Source: Petrosia ficiformis (Eukaryota; Porifera; Demospongiae; Haplosclerida; Petrosiidae). From it: a stretch of DNA of 64,000 nt. The position numbers were made by a program, and so were the translations under genes. Each line of letters begins with the position of its first letter. The stretch's first letter is position 1. This document shows, one piece after another, positions 1 through 10,728 of this stretch. The notes below the pieces were generated by a model. The model was not told the origin of the DNA and did no database searches. It saw only the letters and a list, made by a program, of their open reading frames with translations. Where the stretch lies: positions 16,603,115 to 16,667,114 of the forward strand of contig OX345636.1 in NCBI GenBank assembly GCA_947044365.1, written 5' to 3'.

Positions 1-202
1 GGATTCTTGAGATAGTACTTGAGTGTCTGTACCCGTTGTAGCAGTTGGATCTTCATCCACAGAAACGAACGCAGTGGGGCAATCAGTTGGCGCTGGTCTC
101 TTTGAAGGTGATCCTGCTCTCCGAATTTTTGCTTCTACCCACTTGGACTTCCTCTTTTTTTCATGACGAACATCCAACTTATGGAAAAATGAATTCAAAC
201 CT
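1..202 (-). CDS. Partial exon of an unrecognised gene, cut by the window edge
   Basis: An open reading frame runs on the minus strand from a plausible splice acceptor (TTAG just above position 202) to the window edge with no stop. The visible peptide starts WLGLNSFFHKLDVRHEK, continues with a strongly basic stretch (KKRKSKWVEAKIRR) and then a Pro/Thr/Ser-rich acidic stretch. The basic part could be a nuclear localisation signal. I do not recognise the family, and I cannot tell whether this is a host gene or a transposon gene. Start and end lie outside what can be seen. Confidence 0.4.
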
Positions 203-499
203 AACCAAGGAATGAAAAAAGGAAAATAAATTAAAATGATGAATAATATGGTATCCTAAAGCCAGGATTTCATAATAATTAATTAATAACTACAGCTATA
301 TGTACATTTACATAATTTTATTTATTATTATAGTATATAAGATATCATTGTAGAGAAACAAAAATTACAAGAAAATGTGCAGCACATAAAAATAATTATG
401 CATTAATTAAACAAAATAGTTTTACTGCGGCCCATATAGACAAAGAATCCACACGGACAGTACATGGGTATAAATATGGTGAAACAAGAAGGTAATTCA

Positions 500-1190
500 C
501 ATTAAAATGAGTACGATATGTACAACAACATACTGACAGATACATGAGTAACATATATAACACAATGACAACTATGGTAGAAAGTAATTCACAATTTCAT
601 ATTACACTGACAGATACCTGAGTGAGATATCCACAAAGCATAACGTGAACAACGACAACTAAATATGACAACATTACACTGACAGATACCTGAGTAAGAT
701 ATTCACAAAGCATAACGTGAACAACGACAACTAAATATGACAAATATTATTCACATTACACTGACAGATACCTGAGTGAGATATCCACAAAGCATAACGT
801 GAACAACGACAACTAAATATGACAAATATTATTCACATTACACTGACAGATACCTGAGTGAGATATCCACAAAGCATAACGTGAACAACGACAACTAAAT
901 ATGACAAATATTATTCACATTACACTGACAGATACCTGAGTGAGATATCCACAAAGCATAACATGAACAACGACAACTAAATATGACAAATATTATTCAC
1001 ATTACACTGACAGATACCTGAGTGAGATATCCACAAAGCATAACGTGAACAACGACAACTAAATATGACAAATATTATTCACATTACACTGACAGATACC
1101 TGAGTGAGATATCCACAAAGCATAACATGAACAACGACAACTAAATATGACAAATATTATTCACATTACACTGACAGATACCTGAGTTGT
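500..1190. repeat. 82-bp tandem repeat array
   Basis: The phrase ACACTGACAGATACCTGAG recurs with starts spaced 72, then six times exactly 82 bp (601, 673, 755, 837, 919, 1001, 1083, 1165). Copies differ by very few bases (for example GTGAGATATCC against GTAAGATATTC), so the expansion is recent. A more diverged unit precedes it from about 500. There is no sustained reading frame. Confidence 0.93.
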
Positions 1191-1194
1191 TGAA

Positions 1195-1568
1195 ATTGCT
1201 AATGTATTAACTTTGCATACCTGGTAAATATTATAATTATATGTACATGTACTTGTACATGTACATGGATAATCATTATATGTATATATGTATGTACGTA
1301 CATGTATAATCATTACATATGTATGTGATATATATACATGTATATATAATAATATATACAATGTATATGTATATAATATATACATATATATATATATATA
1401 TAATAAGATACATATGTAATGATTATACATTTACATATTATATATATATAACAATCATTAGTATATAATTATACAGTTGTATGATCATTATATATGTGTA
1501 GTGTGTACTATATAGATATACATGTAGGAATAGATGTACATGTACATGTATCATGTGTTTGTACATAA
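1195..1568. repeat. TACATG / TATATA low-complexity tract
   Basis: Alternating purine-pyrimidine sequence, dominated by TATATA, CATATGTA and the palindrome TACATGTACATG. No gene is visible. The nominal ORF through it is pure Tyr/Ile/Met and is an artefact of the repeat. Confidence 0.8.
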
Positions 1569-1722
1569 TATATTACAAGAATAATAAAAACCATTTTGAA
1601 TAAAAATTAAAGATGTAGAAACGTCAAAACGCAAAAAGTGTTTGAACAAGGTTGGAAAATTAATGTAGGTCACAAAATTAAACAAACAACTTACATATAA
1701 CCCTACATAAGTATTTACACTG
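1569..1722 (+). mobile_element. Dispersed repeat family R2, copy 1
   Basis: A block of about 150 bp beginning CAAGAATAATAAAAA and ending ATAACCCTACATAAGTA. The same block occurs at about 20068-20212 and 23788-23948 in this orientation, and inverted at about 25325-25445, with scattered substitutions. It has no coding capacity and no clear terminal inverted repeats. It could be a MITE, a SINE or a fragment of a larger element. Confidence 0.7.
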
Positions 1723-1980
1723 CTATAAAGCAAAATACAAAGTAAGTATAGTTATGAATATATGTATTTTGATGATGGTTTTTAAAAACTCTGGCTAAAC
1801 TCTTTAGCTAGTACATGTACAGTGGGTTGACCAGACCTCTCCTTCATAGTAAGTTGGGTTTGGCTATGCGAGACTAATGTACAAGTACATTGTACACATA
1901 TGTTTTGAATGTATCAAAACTGAAACAGCAAGAAAACAGAAATAGCAAAGTACATGATTATATGTACATGTGCATGTACC

Positions 1981-2125
1981 TTAGCCAGATTTTTGGCTAT
2001 TTTAGTGGGCAACCAACTGCAATAATATTCATAATCAAAATAAGTATATTCATAACTATACTTAGCCAGCTGTATGAATTCAATTACCAGTTTGCCAGAT
2101 ACATGACGCTCTAGACGAATGATAG
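1981..2125. repeat. 145-bp dispersed repeat, copy 1
   Basis: Begins TTAGCCAGATTTTTGGCT and ends CTAGACGAATGATAGTA. It is nearly identical to 4303-4445. The two copies flank the duplicated exon region, so they may mark the ends of a local duplication. Confidence 0.8.
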
Positions 2126-2156
2126 TATGTATGTATGTATTTATGTGTGTACTTAC

Positions 2157-4066
2157 AGTTTCCAATATTCCTTTTGAATTGTCAATCTCGACGATATTTA
2201 TTTGTATGTTTTGTCTGTCTGCATCCACATGACGACAGTTAGCTCCCTCAGAATCAAACATACTCAAGAGCTCAACACTTGATTTGAACATAAAAGATTT
2301 CCTGGAATATCATCCTAGAATCATTTGATAAAAAGAAATGAACAAGATGAGAGAAAGAATTGAACAAGAGAGGTAGAAATGATATGAGGATAGGAATAGG
2401 AACAAGGATAAGGATAGAAATAGGGATGAGGATTGGGGATGAAAATGAGAATAGGAATAGAGATGAGGATAAGGGGATAGAGATAAAGACAAAAATGGGA
2501 ATGAGAATGTGGGATAAGAGACATAAGAATGGGAATCATGGATAGATGAGTGGATAGAAAGATAGATGAGTGGATGGATAGATAAATGAATGGATGGATA
2601 GATAGATGGATAGATAGATGAGTGGATGAATAAATGAGTGGATAGATAGATAAATGAGTGGATAGATAGATAAATGAGTGGATGGATAGATAGATGAATG
2701 GATGGATAGATAGATGAGTGGATGAATAAATGAGTGGATAGATAGATAAATGAGTGGATGGATAGATAGATGAGTGGATAGATAGATGAGTGGATGGATA
2801 GATAGATGAATGGATGGATAGATAAATGAATGGATGGATAGATAGATGAGTGGATGAATAAATGAGTGGATGGATAGATAGATGAGTGGATGAATAAATG
2901 AGTGGATGGATAGATAGATGAATGGATGAATAAATGAGTGGATGGATAGATAGATGAATGGAAGGATAGATAGATGAGTGGATGGATAGATGAGTGGATG
3001 GATAGACAGATGAGTAAATGTGATCATGTACATGTATACAAGTAATCATGTACAAGACTACATGTGCATTTATACAAGTAATCAAGTACATATATATAAG
3101 TAATCATGTAAAAGACTACACATACATGTACATGTATACAAGCCTAAAGTAAATACAAGTAATCATGTACAAGACTACATGTACATGTATACAAGCCATA
3201 TTTAATTACATCAACAAAGACTGCATGTGTCTGATTAATCGATTTTAAAGTGTCATCAGATACAAGGGAAGCATACAGCAATTGGACCTGGAACATCATC
3301 CTAATTAATAAAAGAACAAGATGAGTAAATAATACATACATACATGCATACATACATACACACATACATACATACATACATACATGTACATACATACATA
3401 CATAGTTTACATACATACGTACATACATACATACATACATACATAGTTTACATACATACGTACATACATACATACATACATACATAATAATATAAGCATT
3501 CTGTAATGATAAATACAGTGTATGATGGAAATCTGGCTCTTTAGATCATGTACAAACCAATATCAATACACTGATTCCCATAAAACACATAGTATTACTA
3601 CGTATTCATTACCAGTACATCCATTAGTACAGGTAATATTGCAGCTTGGAGGTAATATTGCATCTAGGAGGTAATATTGCAGCTTGGAGGTAATATTGCA
3701 TCTAGGAGGTAATATTGCATCTAGGAGGTAATATTGCAGCTAGGAGGTAATATTGCATCTAGGAGGTAATATTGCATCTAGGAGGTAATATTGCAGCTTG
3801 GAGGTAATATTGCATCTAGGAGGTAATATTGCATCTAGGAGGTAATATTGCATCTAGGAGGTAATATTGCAGCTAGGAGGTAATATTGCAGCTAGGAGGT
3901 AATATTGCAGCTAGGAGGTAATATTGCATCTAGGAGGTAATATTGCATCTAGAAGGAAATACATATGTTCAGTTAGTTACCTGGCATTGTCTTGCACTGG
4001 TTTCTATATGAGCAGTAATCTTCTGTACAACACTCAATACTCATTACTAATAAAAATGAAATAGTC
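2157..4066 (-). CDS. Candidate gene with duplicated, partly Cys-rich exons (fragmentary)
   Basis: Three pieces look like exons. The first, 4066-3981, lies between TTTTGCAG and GTAACT and encodes a Cys-rich peptide containing ECCTEDYCSYRNQCKTMP. The second starts at 3287 after GATGTTCCAG and encodes VQLLYASLVSDDTLKSINQ; its donor may be near 3210. The third, 2301-2157, follows GATATTCCAG and ends at GTAAGT, encoding GANCRHVDADRQNIQINIVE. Another Cys-rich reading (CNITCTNGCTGNEY) lies at 3590-3640. The sequences upstream of the second and third acceptors are alike (TTAGGATGATGTTCCAG against CTAGGATGATATTCCAG), so these look like duplicated exons. I cannot join them into one continuous frame and I do not recognise the family. 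A secreted or receptor-like Cys-rich protein is possible. Confidence 0.33.
2340..3015. repeat. GGATAG then GATAGATGAGTG simple-repeat array
   Basis: A purine-rich GGATAGGA/GGATGA tract runs to about 2530. It is followed by about 480 bp of interleaved GATA and GGATGAGT/GAATAAAT units. The reverse strand is open in several frames as runs of STHLSIHPLIYPS, which is only the repeat read in frame and is not evidence of a gene. Confidence 0.93.
3333..3486. repeat. CATA microsatellite
   Basis: Nearly uninterrupted CATACATA with a few CATG, CACA and TAGTTTA interruptions. The interruption ACATAGTTTACATACATACG appears twice, so there is a short higher-order unit. Confidence 0.93.
3631..3956. repeat. 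19-bp minisatellite
   Basis: About 17 head-to-tail copies of the 19-bp unit GTAATATTGCATCTAGGAG, with variant GCAGCTTGGAG and GCAGCTAGGAG forms. On the minus strand each unit reads CTCCTAG followed by ATGCAATATTAC, that is, a possible 3' splice site before the same TGCAATATTAC that starts a Cys-rich reading at 3640. Nineteen is not a multiple of three and every frame meets a stop within three units, so it is not coding. Confidence 0.93.
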
Positions 4067-4302
4067 CTGCAAAAAAAAACAACACATATTACAAATATGA
4101 ATGTATGTATGCAAATGTACATGTACTATAACACGTACATTGTGTGTAAGTACACATGAAATACATGTATAGACATAAAATACATGTACTAACAGTGAGC
4201 CAGCCATCAGTATATGATCTAGTCTAGCGTAGCCAGATGCCTACTACAAAGGAAGGATCAGGTCAACCCACTGTACTATATAGCGTTCGTCAAGAGTTTA
4301 GC

Positions 4303-4445
4303 CAGATTTTTGGCTATTTTAGTGGGCAACAAACTGCTAATAATATTCATAATCAAAATAAGTATATTCATAATTATACTTAGCCAGCTGTATGAATTCA
4401 ATTATCAGTTTGCCAGATACATGACACTCTAGACGAATGATAGTA
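4303..4445. repeat. 145-bp dispersed repeat, copy 2
   Basis: Second copy of 1981-2125, differing by a handful of substitutions and one extra base. It is followed by CAGTCAGTTGATCAGACC, a motif also seen around other small repeats here. Confidence 0.8.
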
Positions 4446-4534
4446 CAGTCAGTTGATCAGACCCTTCCTTCGTAGTAGATTCGGTCTGGCTACACAAGAC
4501 TATATATAATCCATATTCTAATCGTATATATACG

Positions 4535-4660
4535 TTATCAACACCATTCTGTAATGATACACATTCTTTAGTACAGTGTCTGATGGAAATCTGGCTCATT
4601 TAGATCATATACAAACTAATATCGATACACTGATTCACAGAATACACATATTAGACTCAT
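4535..4660. repeat. Duplicate of 3490-3605
   Basis: Both blocks share CATTCTGTAATGATA, GATGGAAATCTGGCTC, TTTAGATCAT and ATACACTGATTC in the same order, with about 10% differences. The offset of about 1.05 kb matches the spacing of the duplicated exons at 2301 and 3287, so the whole 2.1-4.7 kb region seems built from roughly 1-kb units. The stretch from 4660 to 5140 holds nothing I recognise. Confidence 0.65.
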
Positions 4661-5143
4661 TCCCGTCATGATCCCAGAACTTACAGTTCTATTCGTCCCT
4701 GGAACAGACAATCTTCCATTTTTTTAATTTTCAAATTTAAAATTATGGGCGTGGAAAGTTACATTACTATTATTAAAGTTAATTATGTTCGTTTTCGTCA
4801 GTAAATTTCCGTATTTAGTATTTAGAAAAATGTGTCGTCATATTACATAAAGAATTATGAATATAGTTATATTAATCATATTCATTGAAAAATATCAATT
4901 AAAACGTCATCATAATGAATATTAATTAGAAAAATGGAGGAAAATATGCCGTGATGACTGGGTTGTTCGGCCTCTCCTACATCGTTCCACCCAACTAGTT
5001 ATGGATTCCATTCGACTGCGCTGACCAGCGCATGGGACGGACTTTTGAATTCTGCAATAAAAAAAGAAAATCGTACCTAACGCCCACGCTCATTAGAGTA
5101 CAACCTTATGCTTATCATCAGTTTTCCTGCAATCTGATTGGCA

Positions 5144-5507
5144 TAGGCGTAGCTATGGGGTGGCCAGGGTGGGCCTGGCCACCCTTAAAAGATTATGGGC
5201 CCTCCTGCTGACCATGAGATAAAATGGCTGAGGCAGTCAATTATTACTAATTTTCTAGCACCAGTCCACTCTAGGAAAAGGTTAGTTATTTTTGATTGAT
5301 GAAAAGTTAATCTAAACCATCTTAGAGTACTGTCAGAGCGTGAGTCAGATGTAGACGAGGATTTGTGTTTGTAAATCTTGATCAATGAACGGCAGTCTCG
5401 GTGTAATTTGCCACGCCCCTCACAAATAATTAATTAGCCGAAAATTTTTCGCGGCGTGCTTTGCACGCCGTGCCACCCTTCATTTCTTGGTCTGGCTACG
5501 CCACTGC
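5144..5507. mobile_element. MITE with GGCGTAGC termini
   Basis: The left end reads CATAGGCGTAGCTATGG and the right end TCTGGCTACGCCACTG, an imperfect inverted pair around GGCGTAGC. Just inside lie the hairpin GGGTGGCCAGGG/GGGCCTGGCCACCC (5157-5185) and GCGGCGTGCTTTGCACGCCG near 5450. The short internal minus-strand ORF matches nothing I know. The superfamily is unassigned. Confidence 0.55.
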
Positions 5508-5509
5508 TG

Positions 5510-6227
5510 ATTGGGCTGCAAGATTGTTACAAGTAGCTTGTTGGCAGTTCACTAGACCCTTCCTCCTAAAGTGAAGGGGCTGGCTCACGAGACTACTCCT
5601 CTCCAACAATACTATATTGACTGTAGTGGAGTATTGAGCTCTACATTTATATTGTTCTGATAATTAAATTAATCAATACATAATTGTAACAATATAACAA
5701 GTAACACATAATTATATTTAATATTATAGTACACAAACCAGTACTTGTATATATGTATTTCAGGTTTGATCAAGAGGTGAATATCTGATGTACCAAATTG
5801 TTTCCATTAACAAGAAAAGTAAAGATAAATATTATAATATGATAATTCACTCATTAGTAGCCATTATAGAAAGATGATGAGCACATTCACTAATCAAACG
5901 ATATCACATGATGTAAAGTGATCAGGCTATGAACAACGAAATCACTCGCAGTGCGCCACAAGTGTAAAGTGTGATTGCAGTCTGATTCGCCGATAGAACT
6001 GCTACATCCTATATGGCATAAATAATAATCTGGCGTGGCTGACGTATGGCTAAATGAGGAAGCATAACGACACACTGTAATTATGATATTCATGCTTCAT
6101 AGCTAAATAACAAATTATTATTATTAATTATTATTTAAAATCTCATTCACACTAAATAAAATGATTAGTGTATAGTAAATCGACAAAAAATCAGCTGAAG
6201 CATAACTATTATTATATACATCTTATT
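5510..6227. other. No gene recognised
   Basis: AT-rich sequence immediately downstream of the ILEI gene. Apart from the short motif CTAGACCCTTCCTCC near 5550, which recurs around other small repeats, I see nothing. The 67-codon minus-strand ORF at 5890-6093 has no recognisable features. Confidence 0.4.
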
Positions 6228-9200
6228 CTAGCAAGTCATTGGAAAAACAGTTGCAATGGCTACTTTGGCCTTGTGATCTATAGCTTCTGCAATTGCTGTT
6301 TTGTTGGATGAGTTTCCAATGAATATCCAAGAAGAACTGTGTTGCAATTGTTTGTGGGACGTGCTTCCAAGGGTCTCCATCATATCATGGAAAGAATCAC
6401 TAAAGCTTTCATCGATGTATGCTTTAGCAAATACATAAATGATGTCGCCCTGGGTAAGCTCAGTTTCAAGTGTACTCAAGCTCTCCTTGGTACCACAAGC
6501 ATCATACGTCTTTAAGCTCAAAAGCTTACTCTTTAGGTTAATAAAACCAGCATACAAACTGTCACCAGCAGAAGATGAAGAGTTGTTTATTCCAAAAGAA
6601 TAACCTAAATGAACAGCTTGTATATCAAGTATTCCACCATTTTGATAGCCTGCTGAAGTTACCTTTAAAATACACCTTTGATCTTCCAGAATACCAGAAA
6701 TTCCATTTGATGGTAGCCAATAACTGACAGTAGCTGGTGATTTACCATGAGCTAGTGCTTCCAGTGTATAGTCAGGATGTCCTATGATAGCCACCAGAGC
6801 ATAGGAGGAACAAAATTTTATATCGACAAACTGTTTGCCACCTAAACTCTTTATGGTCTTCTTAGCATCTTCAGTCAAAAAATCTTCAGCATCATCTCTT
6901 ACTCCTATACCAATTAGTGTTCCAATTTGTAACAAGTTTATAAATTCACAAAATCTAGTGGACTCGTTCTCTTCTTTGCAAGTATCAAATGTTTCACGAT
7001 GACATGATTGACTAGAAGAGTCAGGTATGACAACATTGATACCATGTTTGCTTTCACCAGGAATCATACGTCCATCAAGCATGAAGTAAGCACATTCACC
7101 AGCTTTAAAACCTCCAGAATGAACTTTGAAAACATAGGATGACTCAGACCCTGTAAAAATAAAGAGTTGAGAATTTATAATTATACTTATAATAATAATT
7201 ATTACTATGTAAACCAGATTAGTAACCCTCCTCTCCGTATCCACAGGCAAGGATTAAAACATAAAATAATAATTGTAATTGGAATAAAGAAACAAATATG
7301 GAATGTGAGCTTGGCCTATACACATTCATGTACCAACTATATATATATATATATATATTTCTAGTGATGTCCAGAAAGTGCAACTGATAACAACCATGCA
7401 ATCCTCCCATAATTATAATTAGTTGGTAATTACCCTCGCCATGAAGCGTAGGCAGAAGGGTATGGTAATCATTTGAAATGCAATACAGTACACACTCCAA
7501 GCAAAACATAAATGATTTTACATTATACTGTTGAACATACCATTGTAGTCACCCCATTATATATATGGAAAATATTATTAACAATGATACTCAACTATAC
7601 TCAACTGATAAAAACATCAGAAACATAAATATTATGACAAAGATTCTTACGTATAATTATGTTTCTATAGTAACACAACTATAAATTACTACATCTCTTC
7701 CCCATCTTAATAGTCAATACGGTTATTAAGTGGAATTTGGTTTGATCAATTTGGACTTGGATTTCCAGTATTGTGTAACTCTTGCATCATGGAAGTTTCC
7801 TATATACTGCATTATTCAGTTTTAAGAGTTAATCTTAACCAAAACAACACCATGATACTCGTACTAGCTAAGGCTCATCATTTTTTGTGGGGGAAAATGT
7901 TTATGTTGCAGATTTTAAACATAATGGTAAAGATGCTGATGTCAGCTATAGTTGTTGAAATTACTGGACCATTCTCTTTTAGAATTAAACTCCGAAATGG
8001 AAATATCCTTTAAAAACATCTTTGATCATATTAGGAAAATATATTCATAGGAATAATTTCAGGATGAACTGGCTGTAATAATAAATTATTAATAATGCCC
8101 AAAAAATGACTTTAGTTCCGTAATATTTTTGATTACTTCACTCATTTACCATCACTCCTGTCAAAACCAATTTGGCTAGTTCTTTATCCAAATTTTGCAA
8201 ACGGTAACTAGGATATCATCCAAGTAATAGAGACTCTCTTGATTCCCTGTAAGAGGTTTTCAATGCATCTTGAAAATATTGTCACAGGGAAGAGACACCC
8301 CAAGAGTAATCTATTATATTGATACAGACATTAGAGGTATTTATTGTGACATACGGCTTGGACTCAACTTCAAGCTCTAATTGTAGGTAGACTTAACTTA
8401 GTAACACATTTTTCATCGTAAAGTAGCTACAGTAACTAATTCTTCCACTTGAAGAAGAGGGTAATATTCTGTTTGAGATGCTTCATGTTAATTGTTCATT
8501 TATAGTCTCTGACTGAACCATCACATTTCATAACAGGGACAATGGTAGCTGCCCATTTAGACTGGGAATACTATCCCCATGCAGAGTTTCTAGTCTCTAA
8601 ATTTCAACTTCAACATTTTGGTTTATTATAAACAGTAAAATAGAGGTTTTGCAAACTTTAGGTTGTGCCTTACTGTCCACAATAAACTTGACCTTCATTC
8701 TTAGCAAGGCTCTTAATTCTTTTCTGTAAACAGTTCCTTTATTAGAGAGGTGGTTTGAACTTTATGAACTGTGGCCAAGACAATATTTTCAAGCAGTCTC
8801 TACGTAAAATGTTAGGACACTCCCTATAGACCCCATCTATCACATGTACCACTACTTCCTCACCCTCACATACATGTATATGAACATAAATGTACAAGCA
8901 TAGCTACCATATACATCAAAGTGCCACCCCCTATTGTTGTAATTCTGTGGGGGCCCTGATTACTGCTGAAGTTTAAAGAAGATAGTGCTTTAAATGAATA
9001 CACCTCTAAATGCAATTTTCTGATGGAACTTTCAGCATAATTTTGGTTTAAAACATATAACTATAATCTGTTTTCTACATCTGAAATATTAACCAAGAGC
9101 TGATATATTCAGACAGCACAAAAAGGTTGCTTATACACACACTACATTGAACCACAATCTAACCTTCAGATGGAACAGTAACTTCTTGAATATGTCGCTG

Positions 9201-10434
9201 ATGCTCAGCAATATCAACATGTTCTGTACATATATATAAAATATTATAAATATTATTTATTGTGTAAATAGTGCATGGCGGGTTCACCACCACCACCAAA
9301 TATATCCCTGATAACATTACAGCAAACATATGTTCCAGCTTTCAATATTACTATGGAGATTGAAATCATGGTCAAAATGGTTCTGCCTATATATTTATAT
9401 ATTTTAAGAATCATTCCTGCTATATAGTATTTGTGACTGAGTAAGCAAAAAGGTCAAAATTAACAAAATGTTGTTTTTCCAATATAGTGCAAAATTCACA
9501 GAAACTAAAATACTATGATGATTGAGCTTTTTAAGTAATGTAATACCGTGGCTAGCTGTTGTTTAACTCAGTCTAAGTAATAAATTTCTCGAGTCTATTT
9601 TTTTCTCACAATTGAAATTTGAGCATCCACAACATAGCAAGAGTAAGTCAAATGAAGCTGATGATGCCTAACGTGCATACATGTATTGAAAAAATAAATT
9701 TTTTAATTTTGTTACTTTGACCCCTTTTGACTTGCTAGGTCACATACATGTATATTCAACATTCCACTCTATAAAAATGAAATGGCGAACATTCCTACAC
9801 TGTATGGTAGTGAACTCTGTGGCATTGCCATGGTATTACCTTGGTAAATAGCACGGGTAACACTACCAGTATAGTGACATTTCAGTATTTTCTTTTTGAT
9901 TCAAACAAACAAATAAGGTTTCACCCACTAGTATAGGTGCCTGACTATTAAGATATATGAGTTAGTGTATTATTATTTGGTATAGTGAACTGCTATATGT
10001 ATGTGCACATGATGATGGCAAAGCTACATAAGGCCATAACAATTTTGTACTGAATTGTCAAGAAATGAAATCCAAACAGACACTGTGCCCTTGCATGTGT
10101 GTGAACGATTGTAAGCAAGATAAATTATACTGATATATTAGCAAACAATATCAGATCAGATCTGAAGTTGTAAAGGCTAATTGCTGTATAGGTTCAACCC
10201 TAAAGTAAATTAAGAAGGATGATTAAGAATCATACCTTGAACTTTCTGTCTCTTGCAAAGGTTCTACATCCTTCTCATTTGTTCTCTTTGTCAATAATTG
10301 TAACTGACATTTTAACTGTATTGATTTTATCTAATGAATCACTTACATTTTAAAATTAATTGATATACCCTCATCTAGTAAAGGTTGTATCTGTGATTTT
10401 TCTCCTACTTCCCCTTGAAATCGAAAGCTTTTAT
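6228..10434 (-). CDS. Protein ending in two tandem ILEI (FAM3/PANDER-type) domains
   Basis: The terminal exon 7150-6228 follows TTTTTACAG and ends in TAG. It encodes about 307 residues with two ILEI repeats. The first runs from SSYVFKVHSGGFKAGECAYF to ALVAIIGHPD, with the family's GTLIGIGVRDDAEDFLTEDA and KSLGGKQF core. The second, weaker one runs from SLYAGFINLKSK to SSWIFIGNSSNK, with GDIIYVFAKAYIDESF. ILEI domains occur in FAM3 cytokines, CEMIP/TMEM2 and POMGNT1, usually in secreted or membrane proteins. Two short upstream exons fit in phase: 9223-9164 (DIAEHQRHIQEVTVPSEG) and 10434-10369 (KSFRFQGEVGEKSQIQPLLD). The intron between 9164 and 7150 contains Ty3/gypsy debris. I see no signal peptide in these exons, so the 5' end lies further up. 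The Death-like exon at 11877-12142 also ends in a compatible phase, but this copy of it is broken. Confidence 0.72.
7780..8035 (+). pseudogene. Ty3/gypsy integrase C-terminal fragment (decayed)
   Basis: Across a frameshift, the plus strand reads GDNVYVADFKHN-like then EITGPFSFRIKLRNGN. This matches the C-terminal GPY/F module of Ty3/gypsy integrases, where a GPxSF core is followed by a stretch rich in K/R and H. The segment ends KHLDHI-like near 8030. The frame is broken several times and there is no LTR nearby. It lies in the intron of the ILEI gene. Confidence 0.5.
8185..8700 (-). pseudogene. Ty3/gypsy reverse-transcriptase fragment (decayed)
   Basis: The minus strand encodes, with stops and frameshifts, DSKAQP (the segment before the polymerase), then LQLELEVESKPYVTINTS, a WGVSS piece in the position of the usual PFG-SSAP, and YYLDDILVT, which carries the catalytic YxDD motif of retroelement polymerases. 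The order matches Ty3/gypsy pol. It points the opposite way from the integrase piece at 7780-8035, so the element has been rearranged as well as mutated. Confidence 0.6.
8710..9160. other. Intronic sequence, no gene recognised
   Basis: Intron of the ILEI gene between the reverse-transcriptase fragment and the exon at 9164. It may include the edge of the same retroelement (GACCTTCATTCTTAGCAAGG near 8690), but no conserved motif is left. Confidence 0.4.
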
Positions 10435-10728
10435 CTACGTGTGTATTTTAATAAACAAGTGATTAAACTCTGGAGTTATCCACACTCAATGTATAATGCA
10501 CATATAAATTTCATTTAGATTCAGTTTCTTGAATGTATGTTTTAGCTATAATTAGAACTAACAGTCATGTGATTGTACTATCAACCAATTCTTTACAGTC
10601 AGATGAGTCTATAATTAATTTAAATAATCACTAATAATAAAATCAAAGCTCTAGAAGTTTTTGCAAGATTATAATATATAAGCACCAACAAATTCATATT
10701 ATTGCTATAATTATGTACAATTGCCTTA

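Noticed and set aside
2321..3091. Long minus-strand ORFs rich in STHLSIHPLIYPS
   Set aside because: All frames are open because the GATA/GGATGAGT repeat has no stop in those phases. No other protein-like feature.
3144..3485. 113-codon minus-strand ORF of MYVCMYVC repeats
   Set aside because: CATA microsatellite read in frame. Only its N-proximal non-repeat part (about 3205-3287) was kept as an exon candidate.
10236..10330. Exon-like LKCQLQLLTKRTNEKDVEPL on the minus strand
   Set aside because: It has acceptor and donor signals, but its phase gives a stop when joined to the neighbouring exons of the ILEI gene. Possibly a skipped or decayed exon.
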